Part shown: positions 9,105 to 18,473 of the stretch, in pieces
How the letters are laid out: every line of letters begins with the position of its first letter
How positions within the stretch are numbered: position 1 is the first letter of the stretch
Assembly (NCBI RefSeq): GCF_000473995.1
Contig: NC_022571.1
Coordinates: 4,557,416 to 4,621,415 of the forward strand
Length of the DNA: 64,000 nucleotides
Source: Clostridium saccharobutylicum DSM 13864
GTDB lineage: Bacteria > Bacillota > Clostridia > Clostridiales > Clostridiaceae
Reading direction: 5' to 3'
Notes under the pieces: model-generated
Seen by the model: only the letters and a program-made list of their open reading frames with translations
What the model was told of the DNA's origin: nothing
Database searches by the model: none
Translations under genes and position numbers: made by a program

Positions 9105-9388
9105 CTATAGATAAACAAACTACGAACTAGATTTAAACTTTGAAATGTATTCCATACTAGAAAGTAAGGGAACTATTTTACGTAGTGTTGCGTTAATAAT
9201 TTGGCTGTAGGTATTTCTTCATCAGAAGTTGTTCCATTTCTGCTTGTCCTCAACTTGGTTGAGGAGCATGCTGGAATATGTGCAACTTTTGCTGGTAGAA
9301 ATCCACATCCAAATTATCTAGCAACCGAATAAAATAGTTCCCTTACTTTCGGTAAGTTATTACATAACTCTAAGTTGTTTATCTATAG
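9105..9388 (-). mobile_element. Q-family foldback element QA (complete, 284 bp)
   Basis: The most complete Q copy. It has terminal inverted repeats CTATAGATAAACAA (9105) and TTGTTTATCTATAG (ending 9388). Inside, three nested stems are visible: outer arm GTAAGGGAACTATTTTA, perfectly complementary to TAAAATAGTTCCCTTAC; second arm AATAATTTGG with CCAAATTATT; and an apical hairpin CCTCAA...TTGAGG within the conserved core AGAAGTTGTTCCATT...GCAACTT. The right end stops 5 bp before the stop codon of the minus-strand gene at 9394. No ORF. Confidence 0.88.
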
Positions 9389-9393
9389 AAACT

Positions 9394-10542
9394 TTATCTA
9401 AAATTAATAGTAGGCAATATAACTTTAAAACTATGCTCTATTCTAGAATTAATAAATTTGACTTTTCCTTTGTTCTTAAATGCATTTTTTATTCTCATAA
9501 AACCTCTTCCATTATTTAAAAATCTTTTCTTTTCATCTAATGTAATGAGTTTTTCATACAACCAAATATTCCTTTTATTATAATTAATCTTCTCACCTTT
9601 TATATTTTGGTCTATAAATTCACCAGGACTTGAAATTACAATATTATTTTTATCAATATCTATTTCAATTATCCTATTTAAATCAAAATATTCTCTATAC
9701 AATACTGCATTTTTTATAGCTTCAATAACAGCATATGCTGGATATCTTTCTGGTAAAATTTCTAATATCTTTTTTTCAGCTTTATCAACCATAGAAAGGA
9801 GATTTCCTTGAATTATATGAACTTCTCCATAAATATTATTCATTTTATTAATAATTTTAATCATATTATTAGGAATACATATAGAGTTTTTATCTGAAAA
9901 TACAAGTAATCCTCCATAAGTGCATTTGAGCGGTACTCCCTCTTTCTCCTCAAATGCTATTCCTGAACTAACTAATAAAAATTCTCTATTTTCTTCAGTA
10001 ACTGTAATTCCCTTTTTTTTAAAATAACTATTAACCAACTCCATATTTAACATATCAATTCTACTTCTTATTATAGGACATGTTTCAATGGTCAAACTCA
10101 AGTTTTCTTCAAATAATGCTATTAATTCCTGCTTTCTCATTGTATCTGTAGTTGAACCTCTTCTTATATAAAAAGCTCCATTCTCTCTAACTTGATAAGG
10201 CTTTTGCTCACCATCATAAATTGTTATTACCCCTATTTTTTTATTATCTATATCAATAAATTCCACTTCTAATGGAATCGGTGGTTCACATCTTGTAGTA
10301 ACTATTTGTTGAACTTGTTCCTCCTTAAACATATCTTCATTCTTTATTCCTATAATCTTTTTAGTCTTATCTTGAATACCAACAATTATATATCCACGAC
10401 CACCACTTGAGTTACCTATGGCACATACATCTTTAGTTAACTCTTTCTTTCCATTTTCAGTTGTTAAATCTAATTTTAATTTAAAATCTAATTTGGTTCC
10501 TTCATCTTTCTTTATTAAAGATAATAATTTTTTATTATCCAT
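9394..10542 (-). CDS. AlbA_2/Schlafen-type ATP-binding putative transcriptional regulator
   Basis: A 382-residue protein of the family often annotated as ATP-dependent DNA helicase-like or putative transcriptional regulator. The N-terminus (about 10-130) is an AlbA_2/Schlafen domain: EGTKLDFKLKL, then SSGGRGYIIVGIQDKTKK and GAFYIRRGSTTDTM. The C-terminal half contains the HATPase_c_4-like segment AVIEAIKNAVLYREYFD and a terminal SPGEF block. The start has AGGTGAACT upstream. It stands alone, with QA directly after its stop codon and the GGDEF gene upstream. Its target is unknown; bacterial relatives include both chromosomal regulators and defence-associated proteins. Confidence 0.8.
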   Translation of the reverse strand: MDNKKLLSLIKKDEGTKLDFKLKLDLTTENGKKELTKDVCAIGNSSGGRGYIIVGIQDKTKKIIGIKNEDMFKEEQVQQIVTTRCEPPIPLEVEFIDIDNKKIGVITIYDGEQKPYQVRENGAFYIRRGSTTDTMRKQELIALFEENLSLTIETCPIIRSRIDMLNMELVNSYFKKKGITVTEENREFLLVSSGIAFEEKEGVPLKCTYGGLLVFSDKNSICIPNNMIKIINKMNNIYGEVHIIQGNLLSMVDKAEKKILEILPERYPAYAVIEAIKNAVLYREYFDLNRIIEIDIDKNNIVISSPGEFIDQNIKGEKINYNKRNIWLYEKLITLDEKKRFLNNGRGFMRIKNAFKNKGKVKFINSRIEHSFKVILPTINFR

Positions 10543-10608
10543 AGTTCACCTCATTAATATATTATTTATAAAACATAACCATAAATAACTTATTTTTTTA
10601 CATATAAC

Positions 10609-10647
10609 AAAAAAGCACTCTTATTATATATAAATAAGTTTGCTTTT
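10609..10647 (-). terminator. Intrinsic terminator of the GAF-GGDEF gene
   Basis: On the minus strand AAAAGCAAACTTATT pairs with AATAAGAGTGCTTTT and ends in a T-run, 18-55 bp beyond the stop codon at 10665. Confidence 0.7.
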
Positions 10648-10664
10648 AAATATTGATACTATTT

Positions 10665-11738
10665 TTATTTTAACATATGCGTACTTAAAACTTTATTTTT
10701 ACCGCTTTTTTTAGACTTGTACAACAAATCATCAGCTATCTTTATTAAATCATTGATATTACTTCCATCTAAAGGAAAAAAAGAAATTCCAAAGCTCGCT
10801 GTTACAGATTTTTCTTGTCCATTTAAGCTAACTTTACTCTGTTCAACAGAACGTCTTATTACTTCTACTTTATCATAAACACTATATTCATCACTAAAAT
10901 CGGAAAGATATACTATTAATTCTTCTCCACCATATCTTGCAATAATGTCATCTTTATCAAGCCAATTACTAACAACATTTGCCGTATTAATTAGTATTTT
11001 ATCGCCAAATTGATGACCATAAGTATCATTTACTTTCTTAAAATCATCTATATCTATCATAACTATAGAAAACTTATTTTCTTTGCATAACTTTTTCTCT
11101 AAAAACTCAAAGAAATACTTTCTATTATATATTCCAAGTAACGAATCCACTTGAGTTATTTTCTCTAATTCCCTATACAAAAAAGAATTTTCTATAGAAA
11201 TTGCAATTTGATTAGCAATAGTTTTTAAAAACACCTTCAATTCTACTGTCATAAAATTATAAATGTTTTGTTCTACTAGTATATATCCAATAAACTTATC
11301 CCTAAGCTTAATAGGGACTCCCATAATAGAATGTATATCTGTTTTTTCCTCCCCTATTTGCTTTAATGGATCTTTGGAATTTATTATAAACTCTTGTTCT
11401 TTGTTTATATAAACCATTTCTGTAGATATCAAATCTATATGCATTCCTTCAATATTGGTAGCTTTAATAATCAATTCATTATTTTGTATTAAAAATATAG
11501 TTGAATATGTAACTCCAAGTATTCCAATTATCATATCGTTAATTAATGATATCAAATTATCATTTGTAAAAAATGTATTTATATATTTACTTATTTCAAT
11601 TATGTTATATAAAGAATCAATTTTTTTTTCTAATTTTATATTTTTTTCATTTAATTCTTGTATATGTCTTTCACAAAACATCTGATATGTTTCATACTCT
11701 GCTTTCAAAACATTATACATTTTCTCATAATCACGCAT
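10665..11738 (-). CDS. GAF-GGDEF diguanylate cyclase
   Basis: A 357-residue predicted cytoplasmic enzyme making the second messenger cyclic di-GMP from two GTP. An N-terminal coiled-coil-like stretch (about 1-45) leads into a GAF sensor (about 50-180) and a GGDEF domain (about 190-355). The active-site loop RYGGEELIVYL is intact, as are the upstream DSLLGIYNR and MIDIDDFKKVNDTYGHQFGD blocks. The RxxD product-inhibition site is absent: the segment is WLDKDDIIARYGG. GGTGGAG lies just before the ATG. No signal sequence or membrane segment is seen. The ligand of the GAF domain is unknown. Confidence 0.93.
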   Translation of the reverse strand: MRDYEKMYNVLKAEYETYQMFCERHIQELNEKNIKLEKKIDSLYNIIEISKYINTFFTNDNLISLINDMIIGILGVTYSTIFLIQNNELIIKATNIEGMHIDLISTEMVYINKEQEFIINSKDPLKQIGEEKTDIHSIMGVPIKLRDKFIGYILVEQNIYNFMTVELKVFLKTIANQIAISIENSFLYRELEKITQVDSLLGIYNRKYFFEFLEKKLCKENKFSIVMIDIDDFKKVNDTYGHQFGDKILINTANVVSNWLDKDDIIARYGGEELIVYLSDFSDEYSVYDKVEVIRRSVEQSKVSLNGQEKSVTASFGISFFPLDGSNINDLIKIADDLLYKSKKSGKNKVLSTHMLK

Positions 11739-12032
11739 TTATCTCCACCACCTTCTAATCATAATAAATTATGATTATTTAATAGCATTTGTTTATTTTA
11801 AATTTTAGATGCAATTCCATTATACTACATTTTTTGAATAATATAATACAAAATTTTATATTTTTTATTCTATCATTATTAATCTAGTTAAATATATTCT
11901 AGTTATAAATGGTATAAATTAATGTAAAAACAGATTGTACTATAAATAAGAAAAATTACAATTGTAACAAAACAGTAAATATTTTCTTAAATACAATTAT
12001 ATATTAATATATACAAACTTTGAATCTGTATT
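11739..12032. other. AT-rich gap without recognisable features
   Basis: About 290 bp between the GGDEF gene start and the ECF gene stop. I see no clear terminator for the ECF gene, no repeat copy and no ORF. It presumably holds the GGDEF promoter. Confidence 0.4.
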
Positions 12033-12575
12033 CTAGGCTATAGCCTTCTTTGCTTTTAATAATATATTGCTTAATGGTAAAGCTATTATAATCCCAGTAC
12101 TTACTTGAACTATATTCCCAATTATATCTTTAGCTGAATATATCATTCCTTGCATTAATCCTGTTTTTTCTGTTAAGAATGCTGCCATTATTATTCCTGC
12201 TCCAAAATACGCTAAAACCATAAAGATTCCACTAACTACAAATGATATTACATATTTCATATTTGATTTATGTTCACTCATTATTTCTAAGATAGTTCCT
12301 GTAATATAAGCCATTGCTCCCTTAATTAGCAAAGTGAATGGAGCCCATAAATAATATCCCCCTAATATATCAACAAAAAACATTCCCAATGCACTTGCAA
12401 CTATTCCTTTCTTTTTTCCTAAAATAACTACTGATAAAAATACCATACAATCACCAAGATGAACAAATCCACCTATCGATGGAATCTTTATTATACTTCC
12501 TGCAATGCAAATCAAAGCAGTCATGAGTCCCATTAAAACTATTTCTTTAGCACCTGATTTCTTATTCGTTTCCAT
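12033..12575 (-). CDS. ECF transporter substrate-binding (S) component
   Basis: A 180-residue membrane protein with about five or six hydrophobic segments. It starts METNKKSGAKEIVLMGLMTA and contains the S-component-type block FVHLGDCMVFLSVVILGKKK followed by GIVASALGMFFVDILGGYYL. This fits the ECF-type vitamin transporter S-subunit family (PF07155 type), which binds a vitamin and works with a separate EcfA-EcfA'-EcfT energising module. No EcfT or ATPase gene is adjacent, consistent with group II ECF systems sharing one module. The substrate cannot be told from sequence alone; no TPP or other vitamin riboswitch is visible upstream. AGGGGGAG precedes the start. Confidence 0.85.
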   Translation of the reverse strand: METNKKSGAKEIVLMGLMTALICIAGSIIKIPSIGGFVHLGDCMVFLSVVILGKKKGIVASALGMFFVDILGGYYLWAPFTLLIKGAMAYITGTILEIMSEHKSNMKYVISFVVSGIFMVLAYFGAGIIMAAFLTEKTGLMQGMIYSAKDIIGNIVQVSTGIIIALPLSNILLKAKKAIA

Positions 12576-12788
12576 ATCTAACTCCCCCTAAATAATAATA
12601 TTATTTCCATAAAAGCTATAGTTATAATTAATACTACTATTATATGAGTGTTATTGTTCTATATCAAATATGGCAATACATTAAAATCTATAATCAATTG
12701 AAATTTATAAAAATAGTCTCTAAAATTAATTATATTTTAGAGACTATAAAATATTATCAGATTATTAATTTGATCAAAAACTTAATTA

Positions 12789-13147
12789 GACATATGAAAA
12801 TAAATAACCAGTCCAAAATTGCTATGGATATTTTTCATGAGGCAAAGAGATGAATTATCCTCATAGCCGTCCTATTAAGTCAATTTGCCGATGAGCAGAT
12901 AAGTGAAAGTCTAAATCTATGATTTGGTTTCTTGAACTTAGTTAACTCATTTATGAGTCAGCGTCCTTTCCAAATAGATTTGGTGACAATCGAAATTTTA
13001 TATTTCACTCTTCGAACTTTCCCTGTGGACATCTATGATTTGATGATGGTCGCTTACTCAAAGAGTACTCAGTGAGAGTATGCGAGTCGACCTTCCTGTG
13101 ATGGAAAATAGACTGGCAAATGAACTTATTATTTATTGGAATGTGCC
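12789..13147. mobile_element. P-family repeat P3 (long form, 359 bp)
   Basis: Left end GACATATGAAAATAAATAAC, right end TTATTGGAATGTGCC. The interior resembles P1 (blocks around CTTGAACTTAGTTAACTCAT and CTATGATTTGATGATGGTCG). The right terminal repeat overlaps the 3' end of the glycosyltransferase gene, so the last few codons and the stop of that gene are repeat-derived. Confidence 0.88.
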
Positions 13148-14226
13148 TTATTTAATATACTTCTATAAATTTTATCAACATCATTAAAATTATCTTCTAA
13201 ACTATAATTATCTTCTACAAATTTTCTTGCAGCTTTTCCCATCGTTATTCTTAATTCTTTATCCTTAACTAAAACATCAATCTTTTCTGCCAAATCTTCC
13301 ACAGAACCCTTTTCAACCACTAAGCTAGTAACATTAGGTTTGCTTGATTCCATAAGTCCACCAACATTACTAACTACTACAGGCGTACCACAAGCTTCTG
13401 CTTCAACTACTGCTACGCCAAAGCTTTCACTATCTAGTGTTGAAGGGAATACTGCAATATCAAAATTTTGAAATTCTTTTATAACATCATCTGGATTTAC
13501 AAATCCTAAAAATGCTACATCATCTTGTATTTCAAGTTCTTTACATAAATTTTTTAAGTACTGCTGCTGGCTTCCCTTTCCACCAATTCTAAGCTTAAGA
13601 TTTACTTCCTTATTTCTATCTTTTATTTCTTTAAATGATTTAACTAAATATTGAATTCCATACTTTTCTTCTAGCGTTTTTATTGTACCAATAACAATCT
13701 CATCTTTTTCAATTTTGTTAGGTACAAATTTTTTAATATCTACACCAAAAGGAGTTACTTCTATATTCTTATTTGTATACTTTTCAGTTTCAAGCTTCAT
13801 TACATTACTTGTTGATAAAATATAATCTGCCTTTTTTAAGTTTCTCTTTATTATGTATTTGTGTATAGGCGATTTAATCGGAAAATCATAAACATCGGAT
13901 CCCCATACTGAAATTATATATGGATGATAATTAGTTAATGCTCCTAATAATCCATAGCTACTAGCATAATGTGCATGAAGTATATCTGGGTTTATTTCAT
14001 TAACTAACTCCTTAATTCTTCTTATTTTCTTCAAATACCCTAACTTCCTTTTATCTGAAGTATTTTTCATAACGCTATCTTGTATATCTAATGAATGAAC
14101 TTTAACTCCCTCATACTCTCCATTCCCCAAAGATATTACATGGATATCATAACCTTTCTTAGTAAAATAATTTAACCACTTATGAGTATGAGCACTATTT
14201 ATATCTGCTAAATAACATATTTTCAT
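13129..14226 (-). CDS. GT4-family glycosyltransferase with repeat-derived C-terminus
   Basis: A 365-residue GT-B-fold glycosyltransferase, probably transferring a sugar from a nucleotide donor to a lipid-linked polysaccharide intermediate on the inner membrane face. The N-terminal half has DILHAHYASSYGLLGAL; the C-terminal donor domain has the GT4 pattern FPSTLDSESFGVAVVEAEAC with the conserved E-x7-E, then GTPVV. I chose the ATG at 14226 (MKICYLADINSAHTHKW), ten bases after GGAGG; an ORF start at 14289 would add 21 hydrophobic residues without support. The final residues (KAHSNK) are encoded by the terminal repeat of P3. Sugar specificity is unknown. Confidence 0.9.
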   Translation of the reverse strand: MKICYLADINSAHTHKWLNYFTKKGYDIHVISLGNGEYEGVKVHSLDIQDSVMKNTSDKRKLGYLKKIRRIKELVNEINPDILHAHYASSYGLLGALTNYHPYIISVWGSDVYDFPIKSPIHKYIIKRNLKKADYILSTSNVMKLETEKYTNKNIEVTPFGVDIKKFVPNKIEKDEIVIGTIKTLEEKYGIQYLVKSFKEIKDRNKEVNLKLRIGGKGSQQQYLKNLCKELEIQDDVAFLGFVNPDDVIKEFQNFDIAVFPSTLDSESFGVAVVEAEACGTPVVVSNVGGLMESSKPNVTSLVVEKGSVEDLAEKIDVLVKDKELRITMGKAARKFVEDNYSLEDNFNDVDKIYRSILNKAHSNK

Positions 14227-14396
14227 GAATTGTGACCCTCCAAAATTCAATTGTATATAATTGACATAAAAAAAGAATAAGTAAACCATACAAACATTTA
14301 GATTTCTTATCTTTTAATCTCACTAATATTAACATAACTATTTTATCATAATTTTAAGAATATAAAAGAATAAAGCTATCTTAAAACATGCTAATT

Positions 14397-14686
14397 TTAT
14401 AGATAAACAACGTATGAACTATACTTAAATTTTGAAACATTTTCCATACTAAAAAGAAATGGTGCTCTTTTGTGAAGTGCTACATTGAGAAAAGGAGTGT
14501 GAATTTCTTCAGCAGAAGTTGTTCCATTCTTACATGTCATTAACTTTTTTAAGGAACATGCTGGAATGGATGCAACTTCTGATGTTATAAATTCTCACTC
14601 CTTTTCTCTAGTAACTGAAACGACAAATCACAATTTCTTTCGTTTTGCTACCACATAAATCTAAGTTAAAAGTTATTTATTTATGA
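14397..14686 (-). mobile_element. Q-family foldback element QB
   Basis: Terminal repeat TATAGATAAACAACG at the left, decayed GTTATTTATTTATGAA at the right. Outer arms AAGAAATGGTGCTCTTTTG and (reverse complement) AAGAAATTGTGATTTG are partly matched. The second arm GAGAAAAGGAGTG is perfectly complementary to CACTCCTTTTCTC. The conserved core reads AGAAGTTGTTCCATTCTTAC...GGAATGGATGCAACTTCT. It sits 35 bp downstream of the galU stop codon. Confidence 0.85.
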
Positions 14687-14721
14687 ATCAGCTTTAAAAT
14701 AGCTAAATTTTTTTATTGTAT

Positions 14722-15591
14722 TTATTTTTCCCAAGGCTTAGTATTTAAATATTTGATAAATTCATCTCTTAATTCATCTTTCTTTAATGCAAATTCTATA
14801 GTTGCTTGTAAAAATCCAAGCTTATCACCTACATCATATCTTCTACCTTCAAAATTATATGCATACATTGCTTCTTGGCTGATCAATGTTTTTAATGCAT
14901 CTGTTAATTGTATTTCTCCACCTTTTCCAGGCTTAGTATTTTCTAATATATTAAAAATTTCCGGAGTTATAATATATCTGCCCAATATCGCAACATTACT
15001 TGGTGCTTCTTCTATTGAAGGTTTTTCAACTAAGTCCTTAACCTTATAAACTCTATCTTCTATATGGATTCCATTAACTATTCCATATTTAGAAACATTT
15101 TCCTCAGGTACTGTTTGAACTCCTAAAATTGTAGTATTATATTCTTCAAAACAATTAATTAACTGTTTTAGGCATGGCGTTTCACTATCAACTACATCAT
15201 CACCTAGTAATACTGCAAAAGGTTCATTTCCAACGAAAGTTTTTGCACAATGAATGGCATGTCCTAAGCCCTTTGGTTCCTTTTGTCTTATATAATGTAT
15301 GTCAACCATGTCAGAAATATCTCTTACTAACTCTAATAATTCTGATTTTCCTGACTTCTCTAATTCAAGTTCCAATTCTATTGATTTATCAAAATGATCT
15401 TCTATACACTTTTTGTTTCTACCTGTAATAATAAGAATTTCTTCAATCCCAGAGGCAATTGCTTCTTCTATTATATATTGAATTGTTGGTTTATCAACTA
15501 TTGGAAGCATTTCCTTTGGCTGAGCTTTAGTTGCTGGTAAAAATCTTGTTCCTAAACCTGCTGCTGGTATAATAGCCTTTTTTACTTTCAT
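14722..15591 (-). CDS. galU: UTP-glucose-1-phosphate uridylyltransferase
   Basis: The enzyme makes UDP-glucose from UTP and glucose-1-phosphate, feeding polysaccharide and glycolipid synthesis. The 289-residue length and all family blocks fit: the nucleotide-binding [20 protein letters not shown] loop with its catalytic lysine, [23 protein letters not shown] and the C-terminal [28 protein letters not shown] precedes the ATG. QB lies just after the stop codon and P4 just upstream of the start, so the gene is bracketed by both repeat families. It probably supplies the surrounding polysaccharide cluster. Confidence 0.96.
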   Translation of the reverse strand: MKVKKAIIPAAGLGTRFLPATKAQPKEMLPIVDKPTIQYIIEEAIASGIEEILIITGRNKKCIEDHFDKSIELELELEKSGKSELLELVRDISDMVDIHYIRQKEPKGLGHAIHCAKTFVGNEPFAVLLGDDVVDSETPCLKQLINCFEEYNTTILGVQTVPEENVSKYGIVNGIHIEDRVYKVKDLVEKPSIEEAPSNVAILGRYIITPEIFNILENTKPGKGGEIQLTDALKTLISQEAMYAYNFEGRRYDVGDKLGFLQATIEFALKKDELRDEFIKYLNTKPWEK

Positions 15592-15613
15592 GTTATATCG
15601 TCCTCTCTATTAA

Positions 15614-15771
15614 GGCATATTCAAAAAATAACAAGCTCATTTACCAAACCATTTTCCATCATTCTACATGCGCAAGTTGCTCCAATAGGTCCATTATAAG
15701 GGCAATTTGACTCCTTGCCTGCTGAAAAATATTCATGGCAACTTTGGACCTGTTATTTATTTTCATGTGCC
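15614..15771. mobile_element. P-family repeat P4 (158 bp)
   Basis: Left end GGCATATTCAAAAAATAACA, right end ACCTGTTATTTATTTTCATG then TGCC. It starts 22 bp upstream of the galU ATG, so it must contribute to or displace the galU promoter/leader. The internal ATTCATGGCAACTTTGGACC matches other P copies. Confidence 0.9.
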
Positions 15772-15832
15772 TAAAGATTTTAATTCTTTCTATACTTATG
15801 TTATCACATTTTTACCCTTAAAAGCAATTTTA

Positions 15833-15849
15833 GTTTAAACGTTTAAAAC
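15833..15849. promoter_or_regulatory. Palindromic operator-like site upstream of galU
   Basis: The near-perfect palindrome GTTTAAACGTTTAAAAC lies between P4 and QC, about 240 bp upstream of galU. It resembles LacI/CcpA-class operators in having a central CG, but it does not match the cre consensus well. Function unproven. Confidence 0.25.
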
Positions 15850-15870
15850 AAAACATTGCAAACATGAATT

Positions 15871-16165
15871 CTAGTTATAGATACATACCTTATGACTTCG
15901 GCTTATGTTGTAATTCACCGAAAGTAAGTGGATTCTTTTGCTCGATTGCTATAGAATATTACTATGAATTTCTAACAGTAAAAGTTGTTCTATTCTTGCA
16001 TGCTCCCAAGACAAGCTTGCGACAAGCAAGAATAGAACAACTTTTATTGAAGAAATACCTATAGCAATATTCTAAATGCAATGCTACGCAAAAGAATCCA
16101 CTTACTTTCTAGATTTGAATATATTTTTAAATTCAAATCTGGTTTATGATTTATTTATATATATC
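15871..16165 (+). mobile_element. Q-family foldback element QC (opposite orientation)
   Basis: Here the element reads ACCGAAAG on the plus strand. Outer arm AAGTAAGTGGATTCTTTTGC is perfectly matched by GCAAAAGAATCCACTTACTT; the second arm around CTATAGAATATT pairs with AATATTGCTATAGG-type sequence; the core AAAGTTGTTCTATTCTTGC pairs with GCAAGAATAGAACAACTTT. Its arms are nearly the same as those of QI at 47558. Unlike most copies it does not follow a stop codon: it lies upstream of galU. Confidence 0.85.
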
Positions 16166-16191
16166 GATTCCAATTTATAATATTGATTTAT

Positions 16192-16274
16192 CTGTGAATA
16201 ACAAGTCAATCTACTTCTTCGCCTGATGAAAAATAATCATAAAATTTTGGATTTGTTATTTTCTTTAATGTACC
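16192..16274. mobile_element. P-family repeat P5 (about 83 bp, decayed left end)
   Basis: GTGAATAACAAGTCAATCTA at the left, GCCTGATGAAAAATAATCAT inside, and GGATTTGTTATTTTCTTTAA with TGTACC at the right match P copies; the left GGCAC end is lost. It lies between QC and QD. Confidence 0.75.
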
Positions 16275-16291
16275 TAATTTTCAATTAATAA

Positions 16292-16584
16292 CACTATCTA
16301 GACACCAAAAAACTATATTTATGTTTTTAAAATATATTCTAAACTAGAAAGAAATGGTACTCTTTTGTTGAGTGTTACATTGAGAAAATAATTATAGGAT
16401 TTCTTCATCACAAGTTTTTCTATTCTTGCATGTCCTTAACTTGCTTAAGGATCATGCAGGAATGGGTACAACTTGTGATGCTACAAATCCACAATCATTT
16501 TCTCTAGTAACTGAAACAAAACAGCACCATTTCTTTCGGTTAGTCACCACCTAAATCTAAGTCTTGATTTAGATATCTATATAG
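16292..16584 (-). mobile_element. Q-family foldback element QD
   Basis: Second arm GAGAAAATAATTATAGGATTT pairs with AAATCCACAATCATTTTCTC (a few mismatches). The apical hairpin TCCTTAACTTGCTTAAGGA is perfect and the core TCTATTCTTGCATG pairs with CATGCAGGAATGGG. The outer arm AGAAATGGTACTCTTTTGTT pairs with CAAAACAGCACCATTTCTTT. It ends about 7 bp from the stop codon of the oxidoreductase gene at 16592. Confidence 0.85.
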
Positions 16585-16591
16585 GGAAATT

Positions 16592-17707
16592 TTATTTTCT
16601 AAATTTCTTTCTTCCTTCAAAGTTTTCTGCCATATCTAATGTTTTAAAATCTTTGAATGGAAATTGTACTGGCATGCCAGTTTTTCTTGATTTATACGCT
16701 GCAAGTATTATTGACATTGCTTTCTTGCCTTCTTCTCCAGATACTAATGGTTCTCTATTATTGTTTATAGCATCAATAACATCTTTAAATAATGGTGTAT
16801 GACCTTCTCCATAAACATTATCTATTTTAACATTAACTGAATTTTTAATTGCTTCTTCATCGTCACCTTCGAATCTCCAAGTTTCAAGTTCATTTACTGC
16901 AAGACCACCAATAGAAACTGCTCCTGTCTCACCAAATATACTTAGTGTTTCTTCTAAATTCTTTGGATAAACACAAGCTGAGCCTTCAACTATTCCAATA
17001 GCGCCATTCTTAAATCTTATTACTATAGCTCCAAAATCTTCTGCTTCAATATCTCTTAAGTAAGTATCACATTCTGCATATACTCTCTCAATTTCTCCAC
17101 CCATCATCCATTGAAGTAAATCTATATTATGTATACATTGATTCATTAATGTACCACCATCTAATGCCCAAGTTCCTCTCCAAGGTGCTTGGTCATAGTA
17201 TCCCATATTTCTATTCCAAAGTATTCTCGCTGTACCATTAACTAATTTACCAAACTTATTTTCTTCTACTGCTTCTCTTAGTTTTTGTACTGGTTTGTTG
17301 AATCTATTTTGATGACAAACTCCAAGCTTAACATTATTTTCTTTAGCTACTTTAATCATTTCATTAGCATCATCGATAGACATAGCCATTGGTTTTTCTA
17401 CAAGTGCACTTGCTCCCTTATTCATTGAATGAATAGCTATTTCAGCATGATATCCACTTTCTGTTGCTATTGTTACAACATCTATTTCTTCTTTTTCTAA
17501 CATTTCTTTATAGTCAGTGTATGTGTGAACAGAATCTTGTGCTGCTCCAGTCTTTTCTATATATTCTGTTTTCTTTGCTTCAGCCTTCTCTAAAACCACA
17601 TCACAAGTTGCAACTAATTCTGCTTCTTCTATATTCTTTGCTAAAGCTTCAACATGTTTATAAGAAATTCTTCCACAACCAATAATGGCAAACTTTAATT
17701 TTTTCAT
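16592..17707 (-). CDS. Gfo/Idh/MocA-family NAD(P)-dependent sugar oxidoreductase
   Basis: A 371-residue dehydrogenase with an N-terminal Rossmann domain (KKLKFAIIGCGRISYKH) and the EKPMAM segment that carries the catalytic-site lysine, then the C-terminal alpha/beta domain with GGTLMNQCIHNIDLLQWMMG. Such enzymes oxidise sugars or nucleotide sugars; in polysaccharide clusters they often work on UDP-GlcNAc derivatives (WbpB/WlbA type), but the specificity is not determinable here. I prefer the ATG at 17707; a TTG at 17719 lies directly on the AGAAGG motif. An AAAACGTTTT palindrome lies about 80 bp upstream. It is probably part of the polysaccharide cluster. Confidence 0.88.
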   Translation of the reverse strand: MKKLKFAIIGCGRISYKHVEALAKNIEEAELVATCDVVLEKAEAKKTEYIEKTGAAQDSVHTYTDYKEMLEKEEIDVVTIATESGYHAEIAIHSMNKGASALVEKPMAMSIDDANEMIKVAKENNVKLGVCHQNRFNKPVQKLREAVEENKFGKLVNGTARILWNRNMGYYDQAPWRGTWALDGGTLMNQCIHNIDLLQWMMGGEIERVYAECDTYLRDIEAEDFGAIVIRFKNGAIGIVEGSACVYPKNLEETLSIFGETGAVSIGGLAVNELETWRFEGDDEEAIKNSVNVKIDNVYGEGHTPLFKDVIDAINNNREPLVSGEEGKKAMSIILAAYKSRKTGMPVQFPFKDFKTLDMAENFEGRKKFRK

Positions 17708-17849
17708 AGTATCTCTCAACCTTCTTTTCTTATATTCTGAATTTTTCTATATTAAATTTACAATGTAATAAACATAAATAAAATTTTTAAAGTAATCAAA
17801 ACGTTTTTTAATCTTACAAGTATTTTTCTGAGCTATTAGTGAAAACTAA

Positions 17850-18455
17850 TTAAATACATTTTATTATTGTTTGAATTATTATATATATATCAAAAAATAC
17901 ATTGCTTTTTTTGATATATTCCACATTTAATGCTAACTTATCAGGCATAATTGTGTTTATGTAGAATTCATCTGGATTTTCAGCTTTTCCAAGAAGCTCA
18001 TTTTCATCTCTATATCTAATAGATGCTAAATCTGTTATTCCTGGTTTAACTTCCAAAACCTTTCTTTGCTCTTCATTATACATCTTAACATATCTTGGTA
18101 CTTCCGGTCTTGGACCTACTAGACTCATATCTCCCTTAAATACGTTAATTAATTGTGGAAGTTCATCTAGTTTATATTTTCTTAAAAATGCTCCTATTTT
18201 AGTAATTCTGCTGTCATTACCTACAGTAATTTGTCTTCCTAATTTTTCAGCATCTACAACCATAGTTCTAAACTTAAGAATTTCAAATTCTTTACCTTTT
18301 TCTCCAACTCTTATTTGCTTAAAAAATATCGGTCCATCAGAACCTGTTTTTATTCTTAGTGCAATTACAAGAAATACTAAACTTAATACTATAAGTCCTA
18401 AACCAGAACAAATTATATCAAATATTCTTTTTATTATCTTGTTAAATTTATTCAT
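17850..18455 (-). CDS. Initiating undecaprenyl-phosphate sugar phosphotransferase
   Basis: A 201-residue bacterial sugar transferase (PglC/WbaP catalytic core). It starts polymer synthesis by moving a sugar-1-phosphate from a nucleotide sugar to undecaprenyl phosphate. One N-terminal hydrophobic segment (about 13-35) anchors it, followed by the family blocks GPIFFKQIRVGEKGKEFEIL, KFRTM, KYKLDELPQLINVFKGDMSL and VGPRPEVP. The short length, without the large N-terminal membrane domain of WbaP, fits the PglC class. It starts 18 bp after the GT4 gene stop, in one operon with it. The sugar transferred is unknown. Confidence 0.92.
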   Translation of the reverse strand: MNKFNKIIKRIFDIICSGLGLIVLSLVFLVIALRIKTGSDGPIFFKQIRVGEKGKEFEILKFRTMVVDAEKLGRQITVGNDSRITKIGAFLRKYKLDELPQLINVFKGDMSLVGPRPEVPRYVKMYNEEQRKVLEVKPGITDLASIRYRDENELLGKAENPDEFYINTIMPDKLALNVEYIKKSNVFFDIYIIIQTIIKCI

Positions 18456-18473
18456 ATATTTACTCCCGCTAAC

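Noticed and set aside
12576..12788. Vitamin riboswitch upstream of the ECF S component
   Set aside because: I looked for TPP, FMN and cobalamin-type conserved blocks and found none.
12644..12853. 69-residue plus-strand open frame
   Set aside because: It runs into repeat P3, has no ribosome binding site and its composition is that of AT-rich intergenic DNA.
15833..17800. CcpA cre sites at 15833 and near 17787
   Set aside because: Both are palindromic with a central CG, but they depart from the cre consensus at several positions; kept only as an unassigned operator-like site for the first.
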